From assembly GCF_003315795.1 (NCBI RefSeq), contig NZ_QMEY01000011.1, positions 124,001 through 188,000 of the forward strand: a stretch of DNA of 64,000 nt. Direction: 5' to 3'. This stretch comes from Spongiactinospora rosea (GTDB taxonomy: Bacteria > Actinomycetota > Actinomycetes > Streptosporangiales > Streptosporangiaceae). Below the pieces are notes generated by a model that was given only the letters and a program-made list of their open reading frames with translations, ran no database searches and was not told the origin of the DNA. Both the position numbers and the translations under genes were made by a program. Shown here one piece after another: positions 15,904 through 24,271 of the stretch (its first letter is position 1; the number at the start of each line of letters is the position of its first letter).

Positions 15904-17169
15904 TCAGCCGTGCAGCCGGATGGGCAGACCGGCCAGCCGCCAGGAGCCGGGCAGGTAGTGCCGCTGCAGTTCGCCCGGGTCGCAGGCCAGCGCGAAGCGG
16001 GGGTAGCGGCGCAGCAGCCCGGCGAACGCCACCTCGCCCTCCTGCCTGGCCAGGGCCGCGCCCAGGCAGTAGTGCAGGCCGGAGCCGAAGCCGACGTGGG
16101 TCTCCCGGTGGCCCTCCGACTCACGGGTGATGTCGAACCGGTCGGGGTCGGCGAACCTGCGCGGGTCGTAGTTGGCCCCGACCAGGATGGCCATCACCGG
16201 CTGCCCACGAGCGATCTTCACTCCGCCGAGTTCGACGTCCTCGGCGGCGTACCGGAAGCGGGTGCCCTGCACCGGGCCGCACCAGCGCATCAGCTCGTGA
16301 ACGGCGGACGGCATCAGCCCCGGCTCGGCGCGGAGCCGTTCGAGCTGGTCCGGGTGGGTCAGCAGCGCCGCGGTGCCGTTGCCGATCAGGTGGGCGGTGG
16401 TCTCGTGCCCGGCCAGGACCAGCGTGAGCACCATGGTGATCAGCTCCTGGTCGCTGAGCCGGTCGCCGTCCTCGTCGTGCACCCGGATCAGGCCGCTGAG
16501 CAGGTCGTCGGTGGGCTCGGCGCGCCGCCGCACGATCAGGTCCTCGATGGAGCCGACCATGCCGACCAGCGGCTCGTTCATCGCGTTCGGCGACAGTGAG
16601 ACCAGCGACCGGCCCCAGTCGCGCCAGGCCGGGCGGTCCTCCTCGGGGATGCCCACCAGCTCGCAGATCACCGCGATCGGCAGCGGGTAGGCGAAGTCCT
16701 CGATGAGGTCCACGGCCCCGTCGGGGCCGGCCTTGCCGGGCAGCTCGTCGAGCAGCGCGTCCGTGATCTGCTCGACTCTCGGCCGCAGTTCCAGGACCCG
16801 GCGCGCGGTGAAGGCGCGCGAGACCAGGCGGCGCAGCCGGATGTGGTCCGCGCCGTCGACGTCGAGGATGCTCTCCAGCACGTACTTCGCGTACTCCGGC
16901 GGAATCCCCCGCATCTTGATGAGCTGTTCGCGGACGTTGGCGACGTCGCCGCCGGGGACGTTCGCCGGGTTGTTCACGAACCGCTGGTCGCTCAGCACCG
17001 TCTTGACATCGTCGTACCGGGTCACCAGCAGGACCGGGTCGACCTTGCCGGGGAAGACGGCGCGGGCGACCGGCGCCTCCTCACGGATGCGCGCGTAGCC
17101 GTGGAAGGGATCGTGGAGCAGGTCGGGATCCATCAGGTCGATGGGTTCCGTGATACCGGAAGTGCTCAT
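15904..17169 (-). CDS. Cytochrome P450 (CYP105/107-like bacterial class)
   Basis: A 421-aa soluble P450. The I-helix oxygen-binding motif is LAGHETTAHL (about 250-259), the K-helix ExxR is ELMR, and the haem-binding loop is FGSGLHYCLGAALAR with Cys near 365. The start at ATG 17169 gives a product of normal length for bacterial P450s. It is 17 bp downstream of a TetR gene on the same strand, so it is probably the main target of that regulator. Ferredoxin and reductase partners are not in the window. The substrate is unknown. Confidence 0.92.
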   Translation of the reverse strand: MSTSGITEPIDLMDPDLLHDPFHGYARIREEAPVARAVFPGKVDPVLLVTRYDDVKTVLSDQRFVNNPANVPGGDVANVREQLIKMRGIPPEYAKYVLESILDVDGADHIRLRRLVSRAFTARRVLELRPRVEQITDALLDELPGKAGPDGAVDLIEDFAYPLPIAVICELVGIPEEDRPAWRDWGRSLVSLSPNAMNEPLVGMVGSIEDLIVRRRAEPTDDLLSGLIRVHDEDGDRLSDQELITMVLTLVLAGHETTAHLIGNGTAALLTHPDQLERLRAEPGLMPSAVHELMRWCGPVQGTRFRYAAEDVELGGVKIARGQPVMAILVGANYDPRRFADPDRFDITRESEGHRETHVGFGSGLHYCLGAALARQEGEVAFAGLLRRYPRFALACDPGELQRHYLPGSWRLAGLPIRLHG

Positions 17170-17186
17170 TTCTGCCCTCCGCTGGG

Positions 17187-17969
17187 TCAGATGGACTGCC
17201 GCCTGCGAATCTCCTTGTCGAGCAGGCCGAGCAGGCGGTCGAACAGTTCGGCGGCCAATGTGGCCACCGCCCGCGTCGCCTCGGGGGCGCGGGAGGTCTC
17301 GATCGAGGAGCGGATGACGTCGGCGAGCGCGTCCGCGCAGGCGGCGACGTCGGGCCTGGCCTCGGCGGGCATCATCGACTCCGTCGTGAGGTAGCCGACG
17401 AAGATCGAGACCAGGCTGTACCGCACCACCTCCGGGGGCTGGTCCGTGCGCACGAGGCCGTGCTCGCGCAGCAACGTGAGGTACGCCTCCATGACGCGCA
17501 GCCGTTCGGCGATCAGTTCGCCGACCAGCTCGGCGCTGCTGCGGGCCAGCACGCCCAGGGTCTCCGGGTCGCCGAGCAGCGCGGCGCGCACCACCGGCTC
17601 CTCGTGGGCCCATCGGTAGATGTGCGGGATCAGCTCGCCGGGCATGACCGTGACCGGCTCCCGGCGCAGCAGGTCCACCAGGTTGGCCATCAGCCTGCGC
17701 TGCGCGCGCATCAGCACCGAGAGGAACAGCCCCTCCTTGGTGGAGAAGTGCAGGTAGATGGTGCCTTTGCCGACGCCCGCCCGGCGGGCGACGTCGTCGA
17801 CCGTCACGCGCCCGTAGCCCCAGGCGACCAGTAGCTCGCCCGCGGCGTCGAGGATGCGCTCGGCCCGCCGTTCCCGCTCTGACGTCGAAGCCTCCGACGA
17901 CGAAGCCTCTGACGGAGAACGCGACGACGAACGCGATGACGTCGAGGGCTCCGACGGCTCAGGTGCCAC
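17187..17969 (-). CDS. TetR-family regulator, autoregulated, upstream of P450
   Basis: A 260-aa regulator with the HTH VTVDDVARRAGVGKGTIYLH. I choose GTG 17969 because AAAGG lies upstream and because the longer ATG at 18017 falls inside a perfect palindrome that looks like the operator. The first 35 residues are a low-complexity Ser/Glu/Pro tract (SSRSSSRSPSEASSSEAS), odd for TetR proteins and possibly unstructured. It probably controls itself and the downstream P450. Confidence 0.85.
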   Translation of the reverse strand: MAPEPSEPSTSSRSSSRSPSEASSSEASTSERERRAERILDAAGELLVAWGYGRVTVDDVARRAGVGKGTIYLHFSTKEGLFLSVLMRAQRRLMANLVDLLRREPVTVMPGELIPHIYRWAHEEPVVRAALLGDPETLGVLARSSAELVGELIAERLRVMEAYLTLLREHGLVRTDQPPEVVRYSLVSIFVGYLTTESMMPAEARPDVAACADALADVIRSSIETSRAPEATRAVATLAAELFDRLLGLLDKEIRRRQSI

Positions 17970-17990
17970 GATCGAGATCCTTTCCGACTG

Positions 17991-18018
17991 TATGACCAGA
18001 TGAGTCTTTCTGGTCATA
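17991..18018. promoter_or_regulatory. TetR operator, 10-bp perfect arms
   Basis: TATGACCAGA (17991-18000) and TCTGGTCATA (18009-18018) flank an 8-base spacer. It sits 22 bp upstream of the proposed TetR start, where autorepression would act. Confidence 0.7.
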
Positions 18019-18069
18019 GGGTCACACCGTCATGGTAACCCTTCGGCCCGCCGCCGCGAGAGTCCGGGC

Positions 18070-18107
18070 AAGAAAAAGTGCCCGGCCCTTGGAAAGGGCC
18101 GGGCACT
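18070..18107 (-). terminator. Strong intrinsic terminator of the subtilisin gene
   Basis: On the minus strand a 14-bp perfect stem (AGTGCCCGGCCCTT pairs with AAGGGCCGGGCACT, 18077-18107) with a 3-base loop is followed by TTTTTCTT. It lies 18 bp beyond the subtilisin stop. Confidence 0.92.
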
Positions 18108-18125
18108 CGGCGGATGCCGGTCAGG

Positions 18126-19844
18126 TCACCGCACCGCGCGCAGCGCGTCCACGATGCCCGCGCCGTAGAAGCCGTTGCGGCCCTTGCCGCCCTCGCACAC
18201 GTGCGTGTGGGTCGCCGTGCTGCCGTCCGGCAGGTGCCGGGTGTAGGTGTAGGCGGGCGGGTTCGGGCAGGCGGCCTTGGTGGCCGTCGCCTTCAGAAGG
18301 CGCTCCACCACGGCGGGGCTGAGCGTCTTGCCGCCGTGCCTGCGGTCCCGCTTGCCGTACTTGCTCACGATCAGCGCCGCCACGCCCGCCGCCCGCGGCG
18401 AGGCCATCGACGTGCCCTGCGCGTAGGAGTAGTAGGCGCAGGTGCCGCCCCGGCAGTCGCGCACGATGCTCGGCACGTTGGGCGTGCCGTCGGGATTGAG
18501 CTGGCCGCGCTCCTCGGCCAGCGCCTTGGGATAGGCGGCCAACGTGGCCAGGGACACGTCCCGCGTGCCGCCCGGCGTGTCGTACACGTCACCGCCCGGG
18601 GCGGCGATGCTCACATAGCCGTTGCCGTAGTCGGAGTAGTACGCCTTGCGCCCGCTGATCCCGGTCGCGGACACGGCCAGCACCCGCTCGTCCTCGCTCG
18701 GCAGGGACAGGCAGCTCGCCGGGATCGTCCGCTCGCGGGGCACCTCGCCGGGCTCGCTGGCGAAGTCGGGGCTGGAGGCGTCCACCAGGGTCTTGGTGTA
18801 GTCGCTGGCCTCGTTGCCCGCGGCCGAGACGAGCGTGACGCCCCGGTCGTGCGCGTACTTGAGCGACCGCTGCACGGCCGTGATGATGGTGCGCTGCTCG
18901 GCGCGGTCGGCCGGGGAGTCCGCGGGGTTGTCGGTGCAGTTGAACAGCCACGGGTCCACGTAGTAGCTCATGTTGACCACGTCGATGCCGTGGTCGCCCG
19001 CGTACGTCAGCGCGTCCACCGTCGGCTGCAGGAAGAAGTAGCCGGAGTCCTGGCCGGCCCGCAGGTTGACCAGCGTGACCTTGGGCGCCACGCCGGAGAT
19101 GCCGAGGCGGTTGATCGGGGCGGCGATGGAGGAGGCGACGTGCGTGCCGTGGTCGTTGTCGTCCACGTCGGCCGCGTCCTCGCAGGAGCGGTCCGGCTCG
19201 GCCTCGCACGGCCCGTCCACCTCGGCGCCGTTCGCGTCCACCGGGATGTCGGTGGTGAAGTTACGGCTGAGCGCCCGGTCGAAGTTGGGCGCGATGTCGG
19301 GGTGCGAGCCGTCCACGCCGGTGTCCAGGACGCCGACCAGTACGCCGCGGTCGCCCTTCTCGTACTTGTAGGACCCCTCCGGGGTGGCGTGAATCTGCTT
19401 CAGATCCCACTGCAGGTGCGACAGCGGCTCGCCGCGGCGGGAGGGCCCGCCGTGGCCGGTCACCGCGGGCGCGCCGTCACCCGCCTTCTCCACCGCCCTG
19501 CGTTCGATGGCCTTGCGCACGGCGGCGCTGGGCACCGCGCGGGAGGGGGCCGAGCCGATCGACCGGTTGTGGGCGACGCCCTCGATCGCGCCTCCGGCCT
19601 GTACGGCCTGCCGGAAGCCGGCGTTCGTGGTGGTCACCGTGGCCAGCCCGATCGCGGTGTTCTCCGCGACCAGCGTGCCACCGGCCGCCTGGATGGCCTG
19701 GTGGGCCGTCCTGGCCTCGGCGCCGTCCTTGTAAAGGACCACGTACTCCGACTCCTGCGCCTGCTGCTGGGCGGCCTGAGCCGGGACCAGCGCAGCGGCC
19801 AGGGCGAGAGCGGCGGTCGCGCCGACCAGAATGCTGCGTCTCAC
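18126..19844 (-). CDS. Secreted subtilisin-like serine protease (S8)
   Basis: A 572-aa preproprotein starting at GTG with GGAGGT upstream. A Sec signal peptide (about 1-25, ATAALALAAALVPAQA) precedes an I9-type propeptide (YVVLYKDGAEARTAHQAIQ). The catalytic triad is complete: Asp in VGVLDTGVDGSHPD, His in DNDHGTHVASS, Ser in QGTSMASPRAAG. The product would be exported and self-processed, acting as an extracellular protease. Several Cys pairs occur in the mature part. Followed by a strong terminator, so monocistronic. Confidence 0.93.
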   Translation of the reverse strand: MRRSILVGATAALALAAALVPAQAAQQQAQESEYVVLYKDGAEARTAHQAIQAAGGTLVAENTAIGLATVTTTNAGFRQAVQAGGAIEGVAHNRSIGSAPSRAVPSAAVRKAIERRAVEKAGDGAPAVTGHGGPSRRGEPLSHLQWDLKQIHATPEGSYKYEKGDRGVLVGVLDTGVDGSHPDIAPNFDRALSRNFTTDIPVDANGAEVDGPCEAEPDRSCEDAADVDDNDHGTHVASSIAAPINRLGISGVAPKVTLVNLRAGQDSGYFFLQPTVDALTYAGDHGIDVVNMSYYVDPWLFNCTDNPADSPADRAEQRTIITAVQRSLKYAHDRGVTLVSAAGNEASDYTKTLVDASSPDFASEPGEVPRERTIPASCLSLPSEDERVLAVSATGISGRKAYYSDYGNGYVSIAAPGGDVYDTPGGTRDVSLATLAAYPKALAEERGQLNPDGTPNVPSIVRDCRGGTCAYYSYAQGTSMASPRAAGVAALIVSKYGKRDRRHGGKTLSPAVVERLLKATATKAACPNPPAYTYTRHLPDGSTATHTHVCEGGKGRNGFYGAGIVDALRAVR

Positions 19845-19995
19845 ACATACCTCCGTGTGTCACGGGACATGTGAGTAAATGTGAAGTCAAAGGGCATTCA
19901 GTGCCAGCCGTACAGGAATTCGCGACCAACGTGTGATATATCCAGGTCGCCGGAATTTCTCCGCAGCTCGGCGGGGGTTTATGGCCTTCCGGATA

Positions 19996-20985
19996 TCACC
20001 CGGCGGCGAGCCAGGCGTCGATCTCCTTGTCCAGCCGCCGCTTGGTGGCCGCGTCCGCGAACGACGCCGCCACCGAGGTCCGGGCCAGCTCGGCCAGCAC
20101 GTCGTCACCGTAGCCGAACGCGTCGCGCACCCTGGCGTACTCCTCCGCCAGGGTGACGCCGATGATGACCGGAATGTCAGTGTTGACGGTCACCGGCAGC
20201 CCGGCGTCCCGCAGTCGCGGCAGCGGATGGGCGTCCCACGACGAGACCAGGCCCAGCGCGATGTTGGACGACGGGCACACCTCCAGCGCGATGCCCCGCT
20301 CGCGTACCTCGGCCACCAGGCCGGGGTCGTCGAGCACCCGGATGCCGTGCCCGAGCCGGTCGGTCCGCCCGGCCCCGATCGCCTCCCGGACGCTGTCCGC
20401 CCCGTTCATCTCCCCGGCGTGGTGGCTGATCCACAGGCCCGCGTCCTTGGCCGCGGCGAAGACGTCCGCGAACGGCGCTAGCGGGTAGGACTCGTCCCCC
20501 GCCATGCCGATGCCGGCGACCCAGTCCGAGGCGTGGGCGACGGCCAGTTCGAGGGTGCGCCAGGCGCGTTCCAACGAACGCCGCCGCGAGTGGTCCAGGA
20601 TCACCCGGCACTCCACGCCGTGCTCCGCACGCCCCTCGGCCAGCCCTTCCAGGACCGCGAGCAGCGGCATGCGCAGGTCCCCGAGGCGTTCGCCGTGCGA
20701 GGCGGCGGTGAAGGTGACCTCGGCGTACCGGGTGCCGGAGGCCGCCTCGTCCGCGCAGAACTCGCGGGCGATCCTGCGGAAGTCGGCGGGCGTGCGCAGG
20801 CACTCGCGGACCAGCGCGTTGCGGTCGGCGAACGGCCGGAACCCGTCGAACACCGGCGGCTCCTCACCGCGCTCCGGCACGGGCATGCCGTTGGCGGCGG
20901 CCATCTGCGCGAGGGTGTCCCACCTGACCGTGCTCTCCAGGTGAACGTGCAGATGGGCCTTGGGGAGGGCGGCGAGGTCGCGCAT
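19996..20985 (-). CDS. Adenosine deaminase family protein
   Basis: A 329-aa amidohydrolase of usual ADA length from ATG 20985; an upstream start at 21036 would add 17 residues. Metal and catalytic signatures are visible: HLHVHLE (HxH, about 10-16), SHHAGE, LGHGIRV and NTDIPV near the C-terminus. In classic ADA the last motif is NSDDP; here the second Asp is Ile, which could alter specificity. The family hydrolyses adenosine, adenine or related aminopurines in the cytoplasm. It stands 92 bp downstream of a LacI gene on the same strand. Confidence 0.85.
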   Translation of the reverse strand: MRDLAALPKAHLHVHLESTVRWDTLAQMAAANGMPVPERGEEPPVFDGFRPFADRNALVRECLRTPADFRRIAREFCADEAASGTRYAEVTFTAASHGERLGDLRMPLLAVLEGLAEGRAEHGVECRVILDHSRRRSLERAWRTLELAVAHASDWVAGIGMAGDESYPLAPFADVFAAAKDAGLWISHHAGEMNGADSVREAIGAGRTDRLGHGIRVLDDPGLVAEVRERGIALEVCPSSNIALGLVSSWDAHPLPRLRDAGLPVTVNTDIPVIIGVTLAEEYARVRDAFGYGDDVLAELARTSVAASFADAATKRRLDKEIDAWLAAG

Positions 20986-21057
20986 GCCCGGCAGCCTACC
21001 CAAACCACCCATATCGCCCAGTCGGCACTCTCTCAAACCGCAATACTCTGACAGTCG

Positions 21058-21071
21058 CGTGAAAATTCACG
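21058..21071. promoter_or_regulatory. Short inverted repeat CGTGAA-AA-TTCACG
   Basis: Perfect 6-bp arms lie just after the LacI stop and upstream of the adenosine deaminase-like gene. It may be an operator for the latter; it is too short for a terminator. Confidence 0.3.
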
Positions 21072-21077
21072 ACCGAG

Positions 21078-22085
21078 TTATTTCGCCTTGCCGCGCGCGG
21101 GGCCGGTGGAGGATCGGACGACCAGCTCGGGCTCGAACAGCAGCTCGTCGGTGGACACCGCCGCCTTGCCGATCTGGGCGACGAGCAGGTCCACGGCGGC
21201 CCTGCCGAGCGCGTCGATGGGCTGGCGGACCGTGGTGAGCGGCGGGTCGGTGCAGTTCATCAGCGCGGAGTCGTCGTAGCCGATGACCGACACGTCGCCG
21301 GGCACGGTGAGACCGGCCCGCCGTACCGCGCGGATCGCGCCCAGCGCGAGCACGTCGCTCGCGCACACGATGCCGGTCACACCCGCCTTGACCAGCCTGG
21401 ACGCGGCGGCGTGCCCGCCCTCCAGGGTGAACATCGCGCGCTCGGTCATCACCTCGTGCCCGGCCTTGCGCACGGCGGCGGTGAAGGCCGCCTCCTTGCG
21501 CCGGGAGGGGATGTGGTCGGGCGGGCCGAGCAGCAGGCCGAGCCTGCGGTGCCCGAGCGAGTCGAGGTGGCCGAACGCCATCGCCGCCGCCACCCCGTCG
21601 TCGCACGACACCTGCGGGAACCCCAGGTGCTCCACGGCGGCGTTGACCAGCACGGTGGGCAGGCGGCGTTCGAGCAGCCGCTCGTAGTGCGCGTGCGAGG
21701 CGTCGGCCTGGGCGTACAGGCCGCCGGCGAAGACCACGCCGGAGACCTGCTGCTGGAGCAGCAGGTCGATGTGGTCGGCCTCGGAGAACCCGCCGACCGT
21801 GCGCGTGCAGAGCACCGAGGTGAAGCCCTGCTGGGCGAGGGCCCCGCCGACCACCTCGGCGAACGCGGGGAAGATCGGATTTTGCAGCTCCGGCAGCACC
21901 AGCCCGACCAGCCGGGCCCGCTCGCCGCGCAACTGCGTGGGCCGCTCGTACCCGAGGACGTCGAGCGCGGTCAGCACGGCCACACGCGTCGCCGCGGACA
22001 CCCCCGGCTTGCCGTTGAGAACGCGGCTCACCGTGGCCTCGCTGACGCCGACCTTCTTCGCGACTTCCGCAAGCCGTCGTGTCAC
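21078..22085 (-). CDS. LacI-family transcriptional regulator
   Basis: A 335-aa repressor. The N-terminal HTH with hinge is textbook (LAEVAKKVGVSEATVSRVLNGKPGVS, residues 5-30) and is followed by a periplasmic-binding-protein-like sensor domain (ARLVGLVLPELQNPIFPAF; VSVIGYDDSALMN). Such proteins usually sense sugars. A perfect 17-bp palindrome lies 23 bp upstream of the ATG, implying autoregulation. No sugar transporter is adjacent; the nearest carbohydrate-linked gene is the divergent CBM48-like protein. Confidence 0.92.
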   Translation of the reverse strand: MTRRLAEVAKKVGVSEATVSRVLNGKPGVSAATRVAVLTALDVLGYERPTQLRGERARLVGLVLPELQNPIFPAFAEVVGGALAQQGFTSVLCTRTVGGFSEADHIDLLLQQQVSGVVFAGGLYAQADASHAHYERLLERRLPTVLVNAAVEHLGFPQVSCDDGVAAAMAFGHLDSLGHRRLGLLLGPPDHIPSRRKEAAFTAAVRKAGHEVMTERAMFTLEGGHAAASRLVKAGVTGIVCASDVLALGAIRAVRRAGLTVPGDVSVIGYDDSALMNCTDPPLTTVRQPIDALGRAAVDLLVAQIGKAAVSTDELLFEPELVVRSSTGPARGKAK

Positions 22086-22107
22086 AGCGCGATCATAACG
22101 GCCGCCA

Positions 22108-22124
22108 ACGCAAGCCGCTTGCGT
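22108..22124. promoter_or_regulatory. LacI-type operator
   Basis: ACGCAAGC-C-GCTTGCGT is a perfect 17-bp palindrome with a central CpG-containing core typical of LacI-family sites. Further TTGCGT and CTTGCGT half-sites follow at about 22139-22156. Confidence 0.75.
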
Positions 22125-22381
22125 GAATCAACATCATTTGCGTTGTGCTTGCGTCCAGATGCGGACATCTGCCGGTGACGCGGCCACGGTCGCGGCTTTC
22201 GGCCCGCCACAGAGCGGAGCAAAGCCCGGGAAGACATTTTCCGGCCGTGCCCCTCCTTTCAGCCAACATGGCGCTTTGTCTCGGTCTCGCCGCGTTGCGG
22301 CGCGGTGTGGCGAGATGACCGCACAGCCCGCCGCTGTGCATCTTTGCCAGCAGATACACACTCACTGCGAGGGGGCAGGGC

Positions 22382-22849
22382 ATGATCAGACGAAGCGAAC
22401 TGATCGAGGACGGGGCCGGAAGGGCCATGGTTGACGTGACCTTCACGGTCCCTGCGCACGTCACCGAGGGGCCGGTCTCCGTGGTGGGCGACTTCAACGA
22501 CTGGGACGCGTACGCGCACCCGATGGCCGAGCAGGCCGACGGCGCTCACGTGGCGGTCATCAGGTTCCCGGCCGGGATCACCGTGTGCTTCAGGTACCTG
22601 GCGCACGGCGGCCACTGGTTCGACGACCCCGACCTCAACGGACGCGACCACCGGGGCGGGCTGATCCACATCCCGCGGTGGGACGACGCCCTCGGCCTGG
22701 ACTCCGAACTCGATCCCGTGCTGGACGCCGAACTCGACGCGGAACTCGACGCCGAGCTTGACGCGGACCTCTCCGCCGAGCTGGGGCGGCCCGGCTCCGA
22801 GCACCCGCAGGCCAAGGGCGAGCGCAAGCCCAGAAGCCGGCTCAAGTAG
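22382..22849 (+). CDS. Stand-alone CBM48/isoamylase N-terminal domain protein
   Basis: A 155-aa protein from an ATG preceded by GAGGGGGCAGG. Residues about 18-95 look like an early-set carbohydrate-binding module (VSVVGDFNDWDAYAHPM, VCFRYLAHGGHWFDDPD), as found in glycogen branching enzymes and AMPK beta subunits. There is no catalytic domain. An acidic repeat follows (ELDAELDAELDAELDADL, about 120-138), then a basic tail. It may bind glycogen or regulate a partner; function is inferred only from the fold. Confidence 0.75.
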   Translation: MIRRSELIEDGAGRAMVDVTFTVPAHVTEGPVSVVGDFNDWDAYAHPMAEQADGAHVAVIRFPAGITVCFRYLAHGGHWFDDPDLNGRDHRGGLIHIPRWDDALGLDSELDPVLDAELDAELDAELDADLSAELGRPGSEHPQAKGERKPRSRLK

Positions 22850-22860
22850 GCCCGGCCCCG

Positions 22861-22903
22861 CCGCCCGTCCCGCGTCACACCCGGCCCCCGCGCGGGACGG
22901 CGG
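22861..22903. terminator. Hairpin between convergent genes
   Basis: GTCCCGCG pairs with CGCGGGAC and the stem extends through CCGCC/GGCGG with one bulged base. It sits between the CBM48 stop and the uridine-kinase-like stop, so it can serve both strands. No U run. Confidence 0.5.
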
Positions 22904-22904
22904 C

Positions 22905-23534
22905 TCAGCCCGCCGTAGCCAGCGCGGGACGCTCGGGGTTGTCCATCTTCACCACGACGTCCGCCACGTCCGCCGGTCGCACCTCGTGCTCGTACCTCGC
23001 GTAGGCGGGCAGTGTCCAGCGTTCGCCGGGGGCGAGCGTCCGCTCCAGCGCCCCCGGCGACAGCCACAGGTGGACCGACAGGTCCAGCGGCAGGCCCCTG
23101 CCCAGCAGTACCGCCCCGTCCAGCAGCAGCACCCCGCCCACCGGCACCGTCTCGTGCGGCACCCGCACCGCCCGGTCTGCCGCCGCGTCGCGCAGCGCCG
23201 TCAGCACCCGCCCCGACGCCCCTGGGGCGAGCGGCGCCAGCACCTCGCGGGTCAGCGTCCCGGTGTCCAGCCACTCGTCCAGGAAGGCGTCCGGGTCGGT
23301 CCGGCCGTGTTCCAGCCGCAGCGACGCCTGGCGCAGGAAGGCCCCCGCCGACACCCGGACCACGCTCCTGCCGCGCACCCGCAGCGGATCGACCAGGGCG
23401 TCGCCCAGCGCGCCCGGCCCGGCCGGGGGCGCGCCGTCCAGCGCGACGCGCGCCCACGAGCCCGGCCGGACCGCGGCGATCCGTTCGGCCAGCTCCGCCA
23501 CGAGCGCGTCAGGGGTGATCGGTCGCATGCGCAC
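22905..23534 (-). CDS. Uridine kinase-like protein with a degenerate P-loop
   Basis: A 209-aa protein with the layout of bacterial uridine/cytidine kinase-like NTPases (VRVSAGAFLRQASLRLEHGR, FLDEWLDTGTL, GVLLLDGAVLL, VHLWLSP). Where Walker A should be, the sequence reads LDGAPPAGPGALGDAL (about 32-47), without the GKS/T lysine. ATP binding by the usual loop is therefore doubtful. Start is GTG 23534 or ATG 23528. It faces the CBM48 gene tail to tail. Confidence 0.7.
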   Translation of the reverse strand: MRMRPITPDALVAELAERIAAVRPGSWARVALDGAPPAGPGALGDALVDPLRVRGRSVVRVSAGAFLRQASLRLEHGRTDPDAFLDEWLDTGTLTREVLAPLAPGASGRVLTALRDAAADRAVRVPHETVPVGGVLLLDGAVLLGRGLPLDLSVHLWLSPGALERTLAPGERWTLPAYARYEHEVRPADVADVVVKMDNPERPALATAG

Positions 23535-23581
23535 CCCACCATCCTGGCCTCCGCCCGAGCGCCGGGCGCGCCCAGGGCGGC

Positions 23582-24271
23582 TCAGGGCAGCTCGGAGAAG
23601 CGCTCCACGTCCTCGGTGCGGCCGGACACCACGATGATGTCGCCGAACGACAGCACCGTGCCCGCCGTGGCGTAGGTGAACTCCTCGCCGCGCCGCTTGA
23701 CCGCCACCACCGTGACGCCGTGCTTGCGGCGCAGCCCCGACTCGCCCAGCGGCACCCCCACGTAGTCGCCCGGCGGCCGGGTCTTGATCAGCGCGAAGTT
23801 CTCGTCCACCGCCAGGTAGTCCAGCATCCGCCCGGAGACCAGGTGCGCGACCCGCTCCCCCATGTCGTGCTCGGGCAGCACGACGTGGTGGACCCCGATG
23901 CGGTCCAGGATGCGGCCGTGCTGCCGGTTGACCGCCTTGGCCCAGATGTCGTCGATCTCCATCTCCACCAGCAGCGACGCGGTGAGGATGCTGGCCTCGA
24001 TGTCGCCGCCGATGCCGACCACCGCCCGGTAGAAGTCGGGCACGCCGAGCTGGCGCAGCGCCTCGGGGTCGGTGGAGTCGGCCACGGCGAGCTGGGTGAT
24101 CTGGCCGGACAGGCTCTGCACGATCTTCTGGCGGCTGTCCACGGCCAGTACCTCGGTGCCGCGCCTGGTCAGTTCAAGGGCGAGCGAGCTGCCGAACCGG
24201 CCCAGCCCGATCACCACGACCGGGTCGTTCCTCGTGTCAGCCAACGATGATCCGCTCCTCGGGTAGCTCAT
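23582..24271 (-). CDS. TrkA-type potassium channel/transporter regulatory subunit (KtrA-like)
   Basis: A 229-aa cytoplasmic RCK protein: RCK_N with Rossmann loop VVVIGLGRFGSSLALEL (about 18-34) and acidic strand end AVDSR, then RCK_C (about 145-226, GVPLGESGLRRKHGVTVVAV, FGDIIVVSG). It gates the membrane subunit encoded just upstream by binding NAD(H)/ATP or c-di-AMP-type ligands, as known for the family. The ATG at 24271 overlaps the trkH-like gene by 35 bp; a TTG at 24244 with GAGGAG upstream is an alternative. Confidence 0.9.
   Translation of the reverse strand: MSYPRSGSSLADTRNDPVVVIGLGRFGSSLALELTRRGTEVLAVDSRQKIVQSLSGQITQLAVADSTDPEALRQLGVPDFYRAVVGIGGDIEASILTASLLVEMEIDDIWAKAVNRQHGRILDRIGVHHVVLPEHDMGERVAHLVSGRMLDYLAVDENFALIKTRPPGDYVGVPLGESGLRRKHGVTVVAVKRRGEEFTYATAGTVLSFGDIIVVSGRTEDVERFSELP

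Noticed and set aside
17170-17613. Upstream extension of the P450 frame
   Set aside because: The added residues are an out-of-frame shadow of the TetR gene; ATG 17169 gives normal P450 length.
19931-19998. Long-range GTGATAT / ATATCAC pairing after the adenosine deaminase-like gene
   Set aside because: Arms are short and about 50 bases apart; too weak to call a terminator.
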